Origin: CAWACP01 sp963780655
GTDB taxonomy: Bacteria; Acidobacteriota; Terriglobia; Bryobacterales; Bryobacteraceae
Reading direction: 5' to 3'
DNA: 64,000 nt
Assembly: GCA_963780655.1 (NCBI GenBank)
Contig: CAWACP010000004.1
Coordinates: forward strand, 310,001-374,000
The position numbers and the translations under genes are program-made. Shown here one piece after another: positions 16,756 through 26,308 of this stretch; positions within the stretch are counted from its first letter, which is position 1, and each line of letters starts with the position of its first letter. Below the pieces are notes generated by a model. It saw nothing but the letters and a program-made list of their open reading frames with translations. It did no database searches and was not told where the DNA came from.

Positions 16756-19038
16756 GTGGCGGGCGGTGTCCGATCTACTGTGAAAAGGCTGAACAGGGCG
16801 GCTCTTGCCTTCGCATTGCTGAGTCCGGGCGCGCCGGCGTGGGCCACGGATAACGATCCGTGCGACGCCACATCTTCTGCCTCCGACGTACATTTCACTC
16901 TTGCGCTGAAGGACAATCGTACGGTCTTCCGCGAAGGTGAGAAAATCCCACTCGTCCTGTCGTTCACCACCACTGCAAAGAATCGCTACCAGGCCGAGAT
17001 GCGTAATTACGACCGCAGCGGCCGGCTCGGGATCGAGCAATACTGCGTCGAGCCGCGGGTGACGGATCCCCTGGAGTCGTATTTCAGGAGAGGGGCCATC
17101 ATCGGCGGCGGACTCGGCGGCATACGACAACTCGATGCTGCGCCCTTTTCGGCGGAGGCGGAACTGAACGAATGGTGGACGCTGAAGCCCGCGCACTACC
17201 GCGTCCATGCGATCAGTCGTCGCGTGGCGCGGCAACCCGGCCGGGGCGAGCAGACGCCGGACGCGCGCGCATCGGAGACGCTGCGATCAAACACCATCGA
17301 GTTCGAGGTGAAACCGGCGGACCCGGCGTGGCAGGCCGAACAACTTCGCGGCGCGGTACAGGCGTTCACAGGCGCGTCCTCACCGGACGACGTCCGCGGG
17401 GCGGCGCGCACGCTTCGTTTTCTCAATACCAAGGATTCCACGCGTGCACTGGCCCGGCTCTTCGAGGGATATCAGCAGACGGGCGGTTGGGATCTGCTGG
17501 CCGGGTTGTACGGTTCGCCACGCCGCGACCTCGCAATCGAGGCGATGCGAGCCGAGGTGGCGGTTCCCGATCGCGCGATCACGAACGACTTTCTGCGGGC
17601 GCTCGTGGATCTCCAGGTGACCGCCGACAGAGCATGGGACCCGCCTGCGTTCACGGCGGCGGAGGACGCCGAGGCGGCCACCGTGTTCTGGACGCGGCGA
17701 GAGGCGCATACACAGGCGCTCCTTCTAGCCGAAGCCGGAAGGGCGGCGGAAGCGCTGCCGCGCAAAACAGGCCGGGCGCGCGCGCTCACTCTGACCGGTG
17801 TGCTGCTGGCCGGAGCCGGCGACGCCGCCCTCACCAAAATGATTCATCCGGCGCTTATCTCGGCGTGGGCGGACCTGCCGGCGGAGACGCAAGCCGACCT
17901 CATTCAGAACCGCTGGCGGCTGATTGCCGGTCCGGAGATGGCGCCGATTCTGCAGCGGATGGCCGCCGAGGCGCCGCCGCCCGCACGCACACTGGCGTCC
18001 ATGACTCGCGACTCCGTCCTGAAGCATCTGTATGAGGTCGATCCGGTTGCCGGGCGCGCCGCGATTCTCCGCTATGTGACGAATCCTAAGGCGGAGCCGG
18101 GGCTGGGTATCGTCAGGCTTCTTTCGAGTGAGGACCTTGCCACCGCCATGCCTGGCGTCCTCGAGCGGATCAGCAGCTACAAAGCGCGGGATCTCGATTA
18201 CGAACTGGCAGACCGCTATGCTGACGCCGGCGCACTGGGCATCGTTCGGACCGCTTACGAGGAGCACGCGGGCAAATGGGCGTGCGCGCCGCAAAGCGCC
18301 ATGCTGCGCTACTTCCTTCGCGTGGACGCGGCGTATGGCGCGCAGGAGGTGAGAGAGGCGCTCGCCGCAAGGAAAGACACGGGCTGCTACAAGAGCCTGT
18401 TCCAGAACCTCGGCGATCAACTTCCGAAGGTGCAGCAGACGGCCATTGACGCGCTCGACGATCCGGACGCCGACGTGGCCGAGGATGCCGCGCTGGCGCT
18501 CGGGCGCCAGGGTTCGACCGATGCCGAGCAGGCGCTGTGGGCGCGATTGCGGCGTTTTCATGACGAATGGACCGGGCGCGCGGATCAACTCCGCCCGGCG
18601 TTCGACTTCCAGAGCGAGGGCTATCGCGCAGCGGCGCTGGAACAGAGGCTGACATCGGCCGTTGCAACTGGCGTCAACTGGATCTGTCCGCCGGACCGGC
18701 TTGCCCGAATCGCCGGGCTCACCTGGGGCAGCGCCAATCGTGACCAGATCGAACGCTGGATCGCGCAATGGAACAACGGACCGGCTCAGATTGAGCGGGA
18801 CTTCGCGCCGGGCGATGAGCTGAAATTCAACGTTCTGCAGTACACGTCTCTCAGCGAAGATCAGCTACGCGCGAAGCTGGGGCAGTTACCGCGCGGGATG
18901 CGGTTACAGTGGCGCGTCTGGCCGGCCCAGGAGCCCGGGCCGCCGTTGACGCCGGAGAAGGCGGAGACGCTGTACCGAAGTATGCGCGAAGTCGCCGAAG
19001 ACCGCGGCATTGTTCTCGAAAGAGTCAGCGAACAATAG
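16756..19038 (+). CDS. Large secreted protein of unknown function (helical-repeat-like)
   Basis: A 760-residue protein with signal peptide (h-region AALAFALLSPGAPAWA). Residues ~40-180 look like a beta-sandwich (VHFTLALKDNRTVFREGEKI). From ~190 onward it is helical and Ala-rich, with HEAT-like stretches such as IDALDDPDADVAEDAALALG. A GTG start at 16756 is used; an internal GTG at 16780 would also give a signal peptide. No enzymatic motif recognised. Followed 67 bp later by another large secreted protein. Confidence 0.6.
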   Translation: MAGGVRSTVKRLNRAALAFALLSPGAPAWATDNDPCDATSSASDVHFTLALKDNRTVFREGEKIPLVLSFTTTAKNRYQAEMRNYDRSGRLGIEQYCVEPRVTDPLESYFRRGAIIGGGLGGIRQLDAAPFSAEAELNEWWTLKPAHYRVHAISRRVARQPGRGEQTPDARASETLRSNTIEFEVKPADPAWQAEQLRGAVQAFTGASSPDDVRGAARTLRFLNTKDSTRALARLFEGYQQTGGWDLLAGLYGSPRRDLAIEAMRAEVAVPDRAITNDFLRALVDLQVTADRAWDPPAFTAAEDAEAATVFWTRREAHTQALLLAEAGRAAEALPRKTGRARALTLTGVLLAGAGDAALTKMIHPALISAWADLPAETQADLIQNRWRLIAGPEMAPILQRMAAEAPPPARTLASMTRDSVLKHLYEVDPVAGRAAILRYVTNPKAEPGLGIVRLLSSEDLATAMPGVLERISSYKARDLDYELADRYADAGALGIVRTAYEEHAGKWACAPQSAMLRYFLRVDAAYGAQEVREALAARKDTGCYKSLFQNLGDQLPKVQQTAIDALDDPDADVAEDAALALGRQGSTDAEQALWARLRRFHDEWTGRADQLRPAFDFQSEGYRAAALEQRLTSAVATGVNWICPPDRLARIAGLTWGSANRDQIERWIAQWNNGPAQIERDFAPGDELKFNVLQYTSLSEDQLRAKLGQLPRGMRLQWRVWPAQEPGPPLTPEKAETLYRSMREVAEDRGIVLERVSEQ

Positions 19039-19105
19039 ACCACCCGTTCGGCTGGTGAGCATCTCGTCTTTTGGGACGTTTGCTCGCGTCATCATAAGAG
19101 AAGAG

Positions 19106-21523
19106 ATGGGTATTCGAGGAGTTCCTTCCAGGGCTGCACGTTCATTCGCCATTCTGATTCCTCTCTGCGGCGCGGCCTGGGCCGACACGGCCGCATTCGA
19201 TCTTGCCGGGCCATCCGTCGATGTGACGGTTACCCGATCAGGCCACACCCTGCCGGTTGCGCGCGTGCCGAACCTGCTCCCAGGCGACCGCCTGTGGATT
19301 CATCCCGCGCTGCCGGCGGGCGAGAGCGTGCATTACCTGCTGATTGCCGCGTTCCTGCGCGGGTCCACCAATCCTCCGCCGGACGACTGGTTCACGCGCG
19401 CCGAAACATGGCAGAAGCAGGTGCGTACGGAAGGCATCGGCATTACCGTTCCGCCTGGCGCCGAGCAGGCGCTGTTGTTTCTGGCGCCCGAAACCGTGGG
19501 CGACTTCAAGACATTGCGGTCGGCGGTTCAGGGGAGGCCGGGCGCCTTCGTCCGAGTGGCGCAGGATCTGAACCAGGCAAGCCTCGACCGCACGCGGCTG
19601 GACGAATATCTGGCCACGGTGAAAGAGACCTCGGAGAAGGAGCCCGCGGAACTGCATGACCGCTCCGTGCTGCTTGCGCGCAGCCTGGGAATCAAGCTGG
19701 ACGAGCATTGCTTCGACAAAACCACCGAACAGCAGGCGCCATGCCTGACGAAGGACATGGATCAAATGGTGCTCAACGACGGGCACGCGGAGTCCATGGT
19801 GGCGGCGCTCACCTCGGGCCCGGCATCTGACCTCATCAGTCAGCTCACCGTGACGCCGCAGGCGGGCTACGGCTACTACAGTCCATACGTCGGGGCGGTG
19901 CTGGACGTCCTGCGGCTGATGGATAATTTCCGCACGGCCAATTATCAGTACATACCCGCGCTCGCGCTGCCGCAGCAGGACGAGCTTCGGTTACGGCTGA
20001 ACACGCCGCCTTCGTTCCACAAGCCGAAGTCGGTGCTGGTGGCTGCTCTTCCGGCAGTGCACGCCACCGAGTTTCCGCGGGTGCGGCCGGTAGACGCGAA
20101 GGAGATCGCGTGCGCGGGAAAGAGCTCCGCGCTGCTTCCGGTGGAAGGCGCGCCGCTGGTGTTCTCCACGGGCTATGGCCAGAACTTCACGATGCGAGTG
20201 CAGACCGCTGCGGGAACAACGGCGGATTTGCCGGCCCTGGCCGACGCCGCGCGCGGCGGCTTTGTGGTGGACACTCGCACGCTGAGCGCAGTGGGATCGG
20301 ATATCACGGGTGTGCTGCGCGGACAATGGGGCTTCGATCAGTGGACCGGCCCGGCGTTCCGCGTACATGTGGCGCGCACGCCGGCTTGGTCGATACCGGG
20401 GGCCGATGAATCGGCGCTGGTGGTGGGCCGCGAGGATACCATTCACCTGGAGTCTCCCGATGCCGTGTGCGTCGACAAGATCACCGTGAACGAGCAAGGC
20501 GGAGATGAATTGAAGACGGCGTGGAAGCGGCTGACGCCGGACCGCATTGAATTGAAGATCGGGCTTCAGGACCAGAAGCCGGGTCCACTGGTGGCCGAGC
20601 TGAAGCAGACTGAGGACGCGAGAACCGATAAGGTTCACCTGAACGCGTACGCGGAGGCCGGGCATCTGGACCGGTTCCTGATCGCAGCCGGCGACAACGA
20701 GGGACTGTTGGAAGGCACTCGTCTCGATGAAGTCACCGGGCTGCGGCTGAAGGGCGCGCGCTTCGTGCCGGGCGAGGTGACGCGGGACGGTCAGAAGGAT
20801 GAACTGTGGCTGACAGCGCCGGACGGCGTTGCGGTGGGCGCGTCGGAGAAGCTGAGCGCGCAGGTGACGCTGAAGGACGGCCGTGTGCTCGATCTTGCGG
20901 CGACAACCGGTCCGCCGCGGCCGAAGGTCGCTCTGGTCAGCAGGAACGTGCGGGCAGAGCAGAGCGCGGCGATTCGGTTGGCGAGCGCGGATGAACTGCC
21001 CCAGAACGGTCGGCTGGTGTTCTTCGTCAGGAGCGAGCGGCCGGAGGCGTTTCCGCGCGACGAGAAGATCGAGGTGGCCGGGCCGGACAATTCGTTCCAC
21101 GCGACGCTGAGCGTAAGCGGCGGCCAGGTGATACTGCAGGATGCGCAAACGGCGATGGCCACGCTGGATCCGCTGAAGAGCTTCGGGCCGTCGGCATTCG
21201 GCGCGCTGCGTTTTCGGCCGGTGAGCGCCGAGGGGGCCAGAGGCGAATGGCAGCCGCTGGCCACCCTGGTACGGCTTCCCACGCTGACGGAGGTGCGATG
21301 TCCGGAGAGTCCGGACAAGCCGTGCACGCTGAGCGGGACCGATTTGTTCCTGATCGATTCGGTGTCAGCCGACCTGCAGTTCACGCAGCCGGTGATGGTG
21401 CCGGAAGGTTTCGCAGATTCGAAAATGAGCGTGCCGCGCCCGACCGGGACGCTTCTGTACCTGAAGCTGCGGGATAACCCGGCAGCGGTGAATGTGGCGG
21501 CGTTGCCGGTGCTGCCGGAATAG
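19106..21523 (+). CDS. Large secreted protein of unknown function
   Basis: About 805 residues from ATG 19106, which follows a purine-rich AAGAGAAGAG. The N-terminal signal peptide ends near GAAWADT. The remainder is globular and beta-rich with Pro/Asp-rich linkers. It resembles the uncharacterised outer-surface or periplasmic proteins common in Solibacter-type genomes. Same strand and probably same operon as the 760-residue secreted protein. Confidence 0.6.
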   Translation: MGIRGVPSRAARSFAILIPLCGAAWADTAAFDLAGPSVDVTVTRSGHTLPVARVPNLLPGDRLWIHPALPAGESVHYLLIAAFLRGSTNPPPDDWFTRAETWQKQVRTEGIGITVPPGAEQALLFLAPETVGDFKTLRSAVQGRPGAFVRVAQDLNQASLDRTRLDEYLATVKETSEKEPAELHDRSVLLARSLGIKLDEHCFDKTTEQQAPCLTKDMDQMVLNDGHAESMVAALTSGPASDLISQLTVTPQAGYGYYSPYVGAVLDVLRLMDNFRTANYQYIPALALPQQDELRLRLNTPPSFHKPKSVLVAALPAVHATEFPRVRPVDAKEIACAGKSSALLPVEGAPLVFSTGYGQNFTMRVQTAAGTTADLPALADAARGGFVVDTRTLSAVGSDITGVLRGQWGFDQWTGPAFRVHVARTPAWSIPGADESALVVGREDTIHLESPDAVCVDKITVNEQGGDELKTAWKRLTPDRIELKIGLQDQKPGPLVAELKQTEDARTDKVHLNAYAEAGHLDRFLIAAGDNEGLLEGTRLDEVTGLRLKGARFVPGEVTRDGQKDELWLTAPDGVAVGASEKLSAQVTLKDGRVLDLAATTGPPRPKVALVSRNVRAEQSAAIRLASADELPQNGRLVFFVRSERPEAFPRDEKIEVAGPDNSFHATLSVSGGQVILQDAQTAMATLDPLKSFGPSAFGALRFRPVSAEGARGEWQPLATLVRLPTLTEVRCPESPDKPCTLSGTDLFLIDSVSADLQFTQPVMVPEGFADSKMSVPRPTGTLLYLKLRDNPAAVNVAALPVLPE

Positions 21524-21554
21524 GACAGCAGGCCAAAGGCCTACTCCACTCTCT

Positions 21555-22331
21555 CTATCGGACTTCGTAGCGGCGGATCGACGTGGCGCGGCCGGTGGCG
21601 TCGTCCGTCGTCACGATGACCGCGTGCAATTCAGGTTGGTTCTTCGCTGCTTCCAGGCGAATCGGCGTGCCGGTGGTGAAGCGGCGCAGGGCCAGCTGCT
21701 TCTCGGCGCCGATGATGGAATCGTACGGCCCGGTCATGCCGACATCGCTCTGGTAGGCCGTGCCGCCCGGCAGGATTCGCTCGTCCGCGGTGGGCACGTG
21801 AGTGTGCGTGCCCAGCACGGCTGAGACGCGGCCATCGAGATACCAGCCCATGGCCATCTTCTCGCTGGTCAGCTCGCAGTGGAAATCGACAATCCGGACC
21901 TTCACGGCGGGGTCGAGCGAGGCGAGGATCTGGTCGGCCTTGCGGAAGGGGCAGTCCGTCGGGGGCATGTGCGTACGTCCCTGCAGATCGATAACCGCGG
22001 CCTGCACGCCGTTGCGCGCCCTCGCGACGAAGACGCCCGATCCCGGAAGCTCTTCCGGATAATTCGCGGGCCGCAGCAGGCGCGGCTGGCGAGGCAGGTA
22101 TTCGTAGATCTCCTTCTTGTCCCAGGCGTGATTGCCGGTGGTGAGCACGTCCAGACCGAGCGAAAGAAGCTCTTCCGCGATGAGCGGCGTGATGCCGAAC
22201 CCACCCGCGGAATTCTCGGCGTTGGCGATGGCGAGCTGGATCTTCTCGGCGGAGATGATCTCCTGGAGGTGCTGAGCGACGATCTTTCTTCCCGGCGAGG
22301 CGAAGATGTCGCCAATAAAAAGTATGTTCAT
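21555..22331 (-). CDS. YmdB-family metallophosphoesterase (2',3'-cyclic nucleotide phosphodiesterase)
   Basis: A 258-residue enzyme of the TIGR00282/YmdB family: NILFIGDIFASPGR (first metal motif), ANAENSAGGFGIT, TTGNHAWDKKEI, a conserved FHCELTSEKMAMGWYLDGR and LGTHTHVPTADERILPGGTAY. Bacillus YmdB hydrolyses 2',3'-cAMP and affects motility and biofilm choices. The internal ATG at 22331 is chosen because family homology begins exactly there. Confidence 0.9.
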   Translation of the reverse strand: MNILFIGDIFASPGRKIVAQHLQEIISAEKIQLAIANAENSAGGFGITPLIAEELLSLGLDVLTTGNHAWDKKEIYEYLPRQPRLLRPANYPEELPGSGVFVARARNGVQAAVIDLQGRTHMPPTDCPFRKADQILASLDPAVKVRIVDFHCELTSEKMAMGWYLDGRVSAVLGTHTHVPTADERILPGGTAYQSDVGMTGPYDSIIGAEKQLALRRFTTGTPIRLEAAKNQPELHAVIVTTDDATGRATSIRRYEVR

Positions 22332-22703
22332 CCCGTTGTCGCGAGCATAACGCAACCGGCCGCGGTGTTCAGGCCGGGCGCTCAGGGGAGAGGCTTGGAG
22401 CGTACCACGCCAGCCGTGTCAACCTCCGTCATTGACCCCTCATTTAAAGGGGGGGATCCCCCGCGCGCCTTCAGGCTTCTCCGGGCGGTTTCCCGCGGGA
22501 GCTTGCACACCAGCGCTTAAACCGAGCAGGACCCCATGACATTGACTGTTGGATCAATTACTTGGAAGCAAACACCAACAGGGCAGACACGCTCCAAAGC
22601 AATAATAGCAAACGTACGCCAAAAAGCGCCTGGTTTTTCGCCCTGGATTGCTGATTGCGTTCCTGGCCGGCGTCGTAGTAGACCAGTGTTCTATCCTGCC
22701 ATC
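22332..22703. other. 372-bp intergenic stretch without a gene
   Basis: No convincing coding frame. It holds a 12-bp palindrome GGGGGATCCCCC near 22451 preceded by an oligo-C/oligo-G pair around ATTTAAA. The divergent promoters of the YmdB gene and the acetyltransferase must lie here. Confidence 0.5.
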
Positions 22704-23213
22704 ATGCAGGCATCGCGGAATTCCCATCGGGTGACGGACATGACAGCGGACGACTGGCCCGCGGTTCGCGATATCTACGCCGAGGGTATCGCCACGGGAA
22801 ACGCAACGTTTGAGAAAGCGCCGCCGCCATACGAACAGTGGGACCGAGGTCATTTGCCATCGTGCCGGCTGGTGGCGCGGGACGGTGATCGCGTGACGGG
22901 ATGGGCCGGGCTGTCTCCGGTTTCAGGGAGGTGCGTTTACGCGGGCGTGGCCGAGGTGAGCGTCTACGTCGCGACTGGAGCGCAGGGGCGGGGAATCGGT
23001 CTGGCGCTGCTGAACGCGCTGGTCGAGGCGTCCGAGAGGGCGGGCATTTGGACGCTACAGGCCGGAATCTTCCCCGAGAACGCCGCGAGCATCGGCATTC
23101 ACGAGCAGGCCGGGTTCAGGACGGTCGGCGTACGCGAGAAGCTGGGCAACATGGACGGCCGCTGGCGCGACGTGGTACTGATGGAACGGCGCAGCACGGT
23201 AGCGGGCGTTTGA
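22704..23213 (+). CDS. GNAT N-acetyltransferase (phosphinothricin acetyltransferase-like)
   Basis: A 169-residue GNAT protein. It has TADDWPAVRDIYAEGIATGN at the N-terminus, the acetyl-CoA loop VSVYVATGAQGRGIG, and IFPENAASIGIHEQAGF, all typical of the Pat/Bar/YncA subgroup. Members acetylate phosphinothricin or methionine sulfone-like amines; the substrate here is unknown. ATG 22704 used; a second ATG at 22740 is possible. Confidence 0.85.
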   Translation: MQASRNSHRVTDMTADDWPAVRDIYAEGIATGNATFEKAPPPYEQWDRGHLPSCRLVARDGDRVTGWAGLSPVSGRCVYAGVAEVSVYVATGAQGRGIGLALLNALVEASERAGIWTLQAGIFPENAASIGIHEQAGFRTVGVREKLGNMDGRWRDVVLMERRSTVAGV

Positions 23214-23218
23214 CGCGC

Positions 23219-24499
23219 ATGCCGCACCACGTCTCCACCACCTTCCTTGTACTTGCATGCATCGCCCTGGCCATTCAGGGACTCTACCTGTTTCTGGCCC
23301 TCTTCGGACCGGAGCTGCCCTATCGCGTCACCGGGCCTCTGCCCGCGCCGGATTCCGACGACTTCGAGCGGCTGCTGACAGCGCTCACCGATTCGAGTCT
23401 GCACCGCGGGAATCGCATCGAGGTGCTGACCAATGGCAATTGCTTTTACGAGGCCGAGCTGGCGGCCATCGCCCAGGCGCAGCGCACAATTAATCTCGAA
23501 GCCTACATCTTCCATCGCGGAGAAATTGCGGACCGCTACGTCAGGGCTCTGGCCGAGCGCGCACGAGCCGGCGTACAGGTGAAGCTGACCTTCGATTATC
23601 TCGGCAGCCTGAGGACCACGCGGAAGTATCTGCGGGAAATCACCGAGGCCGGAGGACAGCTGGGATGGTATCACTCGCTGCGGCCCGACCTGCTTCCGCT
23701 GATCAACAACCGAACGCATCGCGAGCTGCTGATCGTGGACGGAAAAGCCGCATTCATCGGCGGCGCGGGAATCGCGGATCAGTGGTACAAGGGCCAGAGC
23801 GGTAACCCGCAATGGCGCGACACGGTGTTCCGCGTGGAAGGGCCGGTGGTGAACAGCCTGCAATCGGCATTCGCGGAGAACTGGCTCCGCGTGGCCGGCG
23901 AGATCCTCACCGGCGAGGAGTACTTCGCGTTCGAGCCGAGCGAACATGGCTCTGTCGGCATGGTGGTCAGCAGCACGCCGGCCGCAGGTTCCACGCGCGC
24001 GCGCATGCTGTATCAACTGCTGATCGCCTCCGCCCGCAAGCGCATTTACATCACCACGCCGTACTTCCTGCCCGACCGCAGCGCTCGCCGAGGTCTGTGC
24101 AAGGCCATCCGCGAGCGAAACGTCGAGGTGAAAGTACTCACGCCGGGCAGGCGAGCCGATCATCTGCTGACGCGTACCTCGTCGCGGCATCTTTACGGGC
24201 GCGTCATGAAGGCCGGCGCGGAAATCTACGAATACCGGCCGGCCATGATACACGCCAAGGTAATGATTATCGACGACCTCTGGGCGGTTGTAGGCTCGAC
24301 CAATTTTGACCACCGGTCGTTCGAGCTGAACGACGAGGTGAATCTGGCCATGTGCGACCCCCGCATAGCGGCGCGGCTGCTGGAGGACTTCGGGCGCGAC
24401 CTCGCCGAGAGCGAGCGCGTGTCCTACAAAGAGTGGAAGCGCAACATGCTGTTCCGGATCTCCGACTGGTTCTCATCCATTCTGGAAAAGCAGGAATGA
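23219..24499 (+). CDS. Phospholipase D / cardiolipin synthase-like protein with altered first HKD motif
   Basis: A 426-residue protein with one N-terminal membrane segment and two PLD domains. The second motif HAKVMIID (H345-K347-D352) is canonical. The first reads HRELLIVD (H167, E169, D174), with Glu in place of the usual Lys. Both are followed by the expected G-G/G-S strands (AFIGG, AVVGSTNFD). Related enzymes make cardiolipin from phosphatidylglycerol or phosphatidylethanolamine. It begins 5 bp after the acetyltransferase stop and overlaps the next gene by ATGA. Confidence 0.85.
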   Translation: MPHHVSTTFLVLACIALAIQGLYLFLALFGPELPYRVTGPLPAPDSDDFERLLTALTDSSLHRGNRIEVLTNGNCFYEAELAAIAQAQRTINLEAYIFHRGEIADRYVRALAERARAGVQVKLTFDYLGSLRTTRKYLREITEAGGQLGWYHSLRPDLLPLINNRTHRELLIVDGKAAFIGGAGIADQWYKGQSGNPQWRDTVFRVEGPVVNSLQSAFAENWLRVAGEILTGEEYFAFEPSEHGSVGMVVSSTPAAGSTRARMLYQLLIASARKRIYITTPYFLPDRSARRGLCKAIRERNVEVKVLTPGRRADHLLTRTSSRHLYGRVMKAGAEIYEYRPAMIHAKVMIIDDLWAVVGSTNFDHRSFELNDEVNLAMCDPRIAARLLEDFGRDLAESERVSYKEWKRNMLFRISDWFSSILEKQE

Positions 24500-25197
24500 T
24501 CCGCTTTCGGGTGGCCACCTACAACACGCACAAATCTCGCGGCATGGACTGGAGGGTGCGCCCGGACCGCATCGTGCGGGTGCTTCGGGAAATCGACGCG
24601 GATGTCGTCGCGCTTCAGGAAGTGATGGCAGACCAGGCGCCGTTTCTCGCAGAGCAATTACGCATGTCGCACGTGTTCGGGCAGGCCGGCAGGTTCCGCG
24701 GCCGCGATTACGGCAACCTGGTCCTGACGCGACTGCCGGTGATCGGCAGCGAGAACCAGGACGTCAGCGTGGCGGGGCGTGAGCCGCGCGGGTGTCTGCG
24801 AGTGGATGTTCGTCCGCAGGAAGGTCCGTTACTTCATGTTTTCGCCGTGCACCTGGGTACATCCTGGTTCGAACGGCGCAGGCAGGCGCTGCTGCTCGCA
24901 TCGCCGGAGATTCTGGAGAATCCGCAACTCCGCGGCCGGCGCATCCTGCTGGGCGATTTCAACGAGTGGACGCGCGGGCTGTCCACCCGCATGCTCTCGG
25001 AGCGCCTGCAGAGCGCCGACCTGCGGCTGCATGCGAGGCGGCGCAAATCATACCCGGGGATCACCCCTTTTCTGCACCTCGATCACATCTACCACGATGC
25101 CGAACTGCGCCTGACCGCCATGCACCTGCACCGGACGCGCGCTTCGCTGGTGGCCTCGGATCATCTGCCGCTGGTCGGCGATTTCGAGGTGGAGTGA
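24496..25197 (+). CDS. Endonuclease/exonuclease/phosphatase-family hydrolase
   Basis: A 233-residue EEP protein with YNTHKSRGMDWRVRPDRI, the Mg-binding Glu in DVVALQEVM, LLGDFNEW and the catalytic SDHLPLVGDF. Genes of this kind often sit next to PLD-type cardiolipin synthases, as here with an ATGA overlap, suggesting a lipid-linked phosphodiesterase role (inference). Confidence 0.85.
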   Translation: MIRFRVATYNTHKSRGMDWRVRPDRIVRVLREIDADVVALQEVMADQAPFLAEQLRMSHVFGQAGRFRGRDYGNLVLTRLPVIGSENQDVSVAGREPRGCLRVDVRPQEGPLLHVFAVHLGTSWFERRRQALLLASPEILENPQLRGRRILLGDFNEWTRGLSTRMLSERLQSADLRLHARRRKSYPGITPFLHLDHIYHDAELRLTAMHLHRTRASLVASDHLPLVGDFEVE

Positions 25198-25236
25198 AGA
25201 TTTCTGTTGACTACCGGCGGCCACGATGTTAGTATT

Positions 25237-25260
25237 CCATATGGTTAATTAACCATATGG
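25237..25260. promoter_or_regulatory. Perfect 24-bp palindrome over the ArsR start codon
   Basis: CCATATGG-TTAATTAA-CCATATGG is a perfect inverted repeat whose right arm includes the ATG (25257-25259) of the regulator gene. It is a strong candidate autoregulatory operator. A mini-frame ATG GTT AAT TAA also starts in its left arm. Confidence 0.75.
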
Positions 25261-25610
25261 CGAAATACGAACGAACCGTTGACCCGCTCAGCATGGTCTT
25301 CGCGGCCCTGGCCGACCCAACCCGTCGCGCCATCGTCGAAAAGCTCGCGAGGGGAGAGGCTACGGTGAACACTCTCGCCGAACCGCTGAACATGAGTCTG
25401 CCCGGCGTTTCCAAGCACCTCAAGGTGCTGCAGAAAGCCGGACTGGTGGTGCAGGGGCGTGACGCGCAGCGGCGACCCTGCCGCCTCAATGCCCAGCGTA
25501 TTCGGGATCTTGCGAACTGGGCCGAGCGGTTCAGGCGCAACTGGGAGGAGAGCTTCGAACGGCTCGATGAGTATCTTGCCCAGATCACGGAAAAGGAGAA
25601 CCGGAAATGA
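25257..25610 (+). CDS. ArsR-family transcriptional repressor
   Basis: A 117-residue winged-helix protein of the SdpR/ArsR type: VFAALADPTRRAIVEKLARG, then recognition helix SLPGVSKHLKVLQKAGLV and a short wing. There are no metal-binding Cys motifs. Coupled by ATGA to an AHSA1-domain gene, an arrangement common for repressors sensing small organic ligands. The start codon lies in the palindrome at 25237-25260 and no Shine-Dalgarno is visible, so leaderless translation is possible. Confidence 0.9.
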   Translation: MAKYERTVDPLSMVFAALADPTRRAIVEKLARGEATVNTLAEPLNMSLPGVSKHLKVLQKAGLVVQGRDAQRRPCRLNAQRIRDLANWAERFRRNWEESFERLDEYLAQITEKENRK

Positions 25611-26104
25611 CCGAAGAACTTACCAGCACTCAGCGCGAGGTTGGACTCTCGCTGCCATCGGAACGCGAGATCGTTATGGAGCGCGTGTTCAGAGCGCCCG
25701 CGCGCACCCTGTTCGACGTATGGACAACGCCGGAGCACGTCAGGAAGTGGTACGGCGTCCGGGGGACCACCGTCACGGTTTGCGATATCGACCTGCGCGT
25801 TGGTGGAAGCTGGCGCTGGGTCGTGAGCCGGCCAGGCATGGAAGTCGCCTTCTCCGGCGAGTTTGTCGAAATCGATCCGCCTCGGCGGCTGCAGCGAACC
25901 GAACGGTTCGAAGGGATGCCGGGACCGGGATGCGTGGTCACCCTGACCTTCGATGAGAAGGGCGGAGAGACGACCCTCATCTCGCACATGCTCTTTCAGA
26001 GCAAAGCGGAACGTGACGCGTGCCTGCGGTCGGGAATGGAGCACGGCATCATCGAGTGCTATCAGAACATCGACAAGCTCCTGGCAACCCTGCAAGCGCA
26101 CTGA
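25607..26104 (+). CDS. AHSA1/SRPBCC-domain protein
   Basis: A 165-residue START-like fold protein: MERVFRAPARTLFDVWTTPE, RKWYGVRG, LRVGGSWRWVV and a long C-terminal helix (GMEHGIIECYQNIDKLLATL). The family binds hydrophobic ligands and is routinely paired with ArsR regulators. Ligand unknown. Confidence 0.88.
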   Translation: MTEELTSTQREVGLSLPSEREIVMERVFRAPARTLFDVWTTPEHVRKWYGVRGTTVTVCDIDLRVGGSWRWVVSRPGMEVAFSGEFVEIDPPRRLQRTERFEGMPGPGCVVTLTFDEKGGETTLISHMLFQSKAERDACLRSGMEHGIIECYQNIDKLLATLQAH

Positions 26105-26115
26105 AGGGTTTACGT

Positions 26116-26185
26116 GCAGGCTAAAAGCCTGGCTAAAAGCCTGCTCTACTTCCGAACGAGAACAGTAGAGTAGGCCTTTGGCGTG
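26116..26185. repeat. Dispersed hairpin repeat (GCAGGCT...AGCCTGCTCTAC type)
   Basis: GCAGGCTAAAAGCCTGG and CTAAAAGCCTGCTCTAC, followed after ~15 bp by AGTAGAGTAGGCCTTTGG. The two halves are inverted copies, as at 33818-33892. Confidence 0.65.
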
Positions 26186-26308
26186 CGCACTTACTTTTTC
26201 CGACCCCACGCGAAAACCATGCAAATTTCGTGTAAAAACGGCTTGGAAATGAACGCTGGCGAACGAACGCCTCATGCGCTTTTTACGACGCTCCGGTAAA
26301 CTTCTTGT

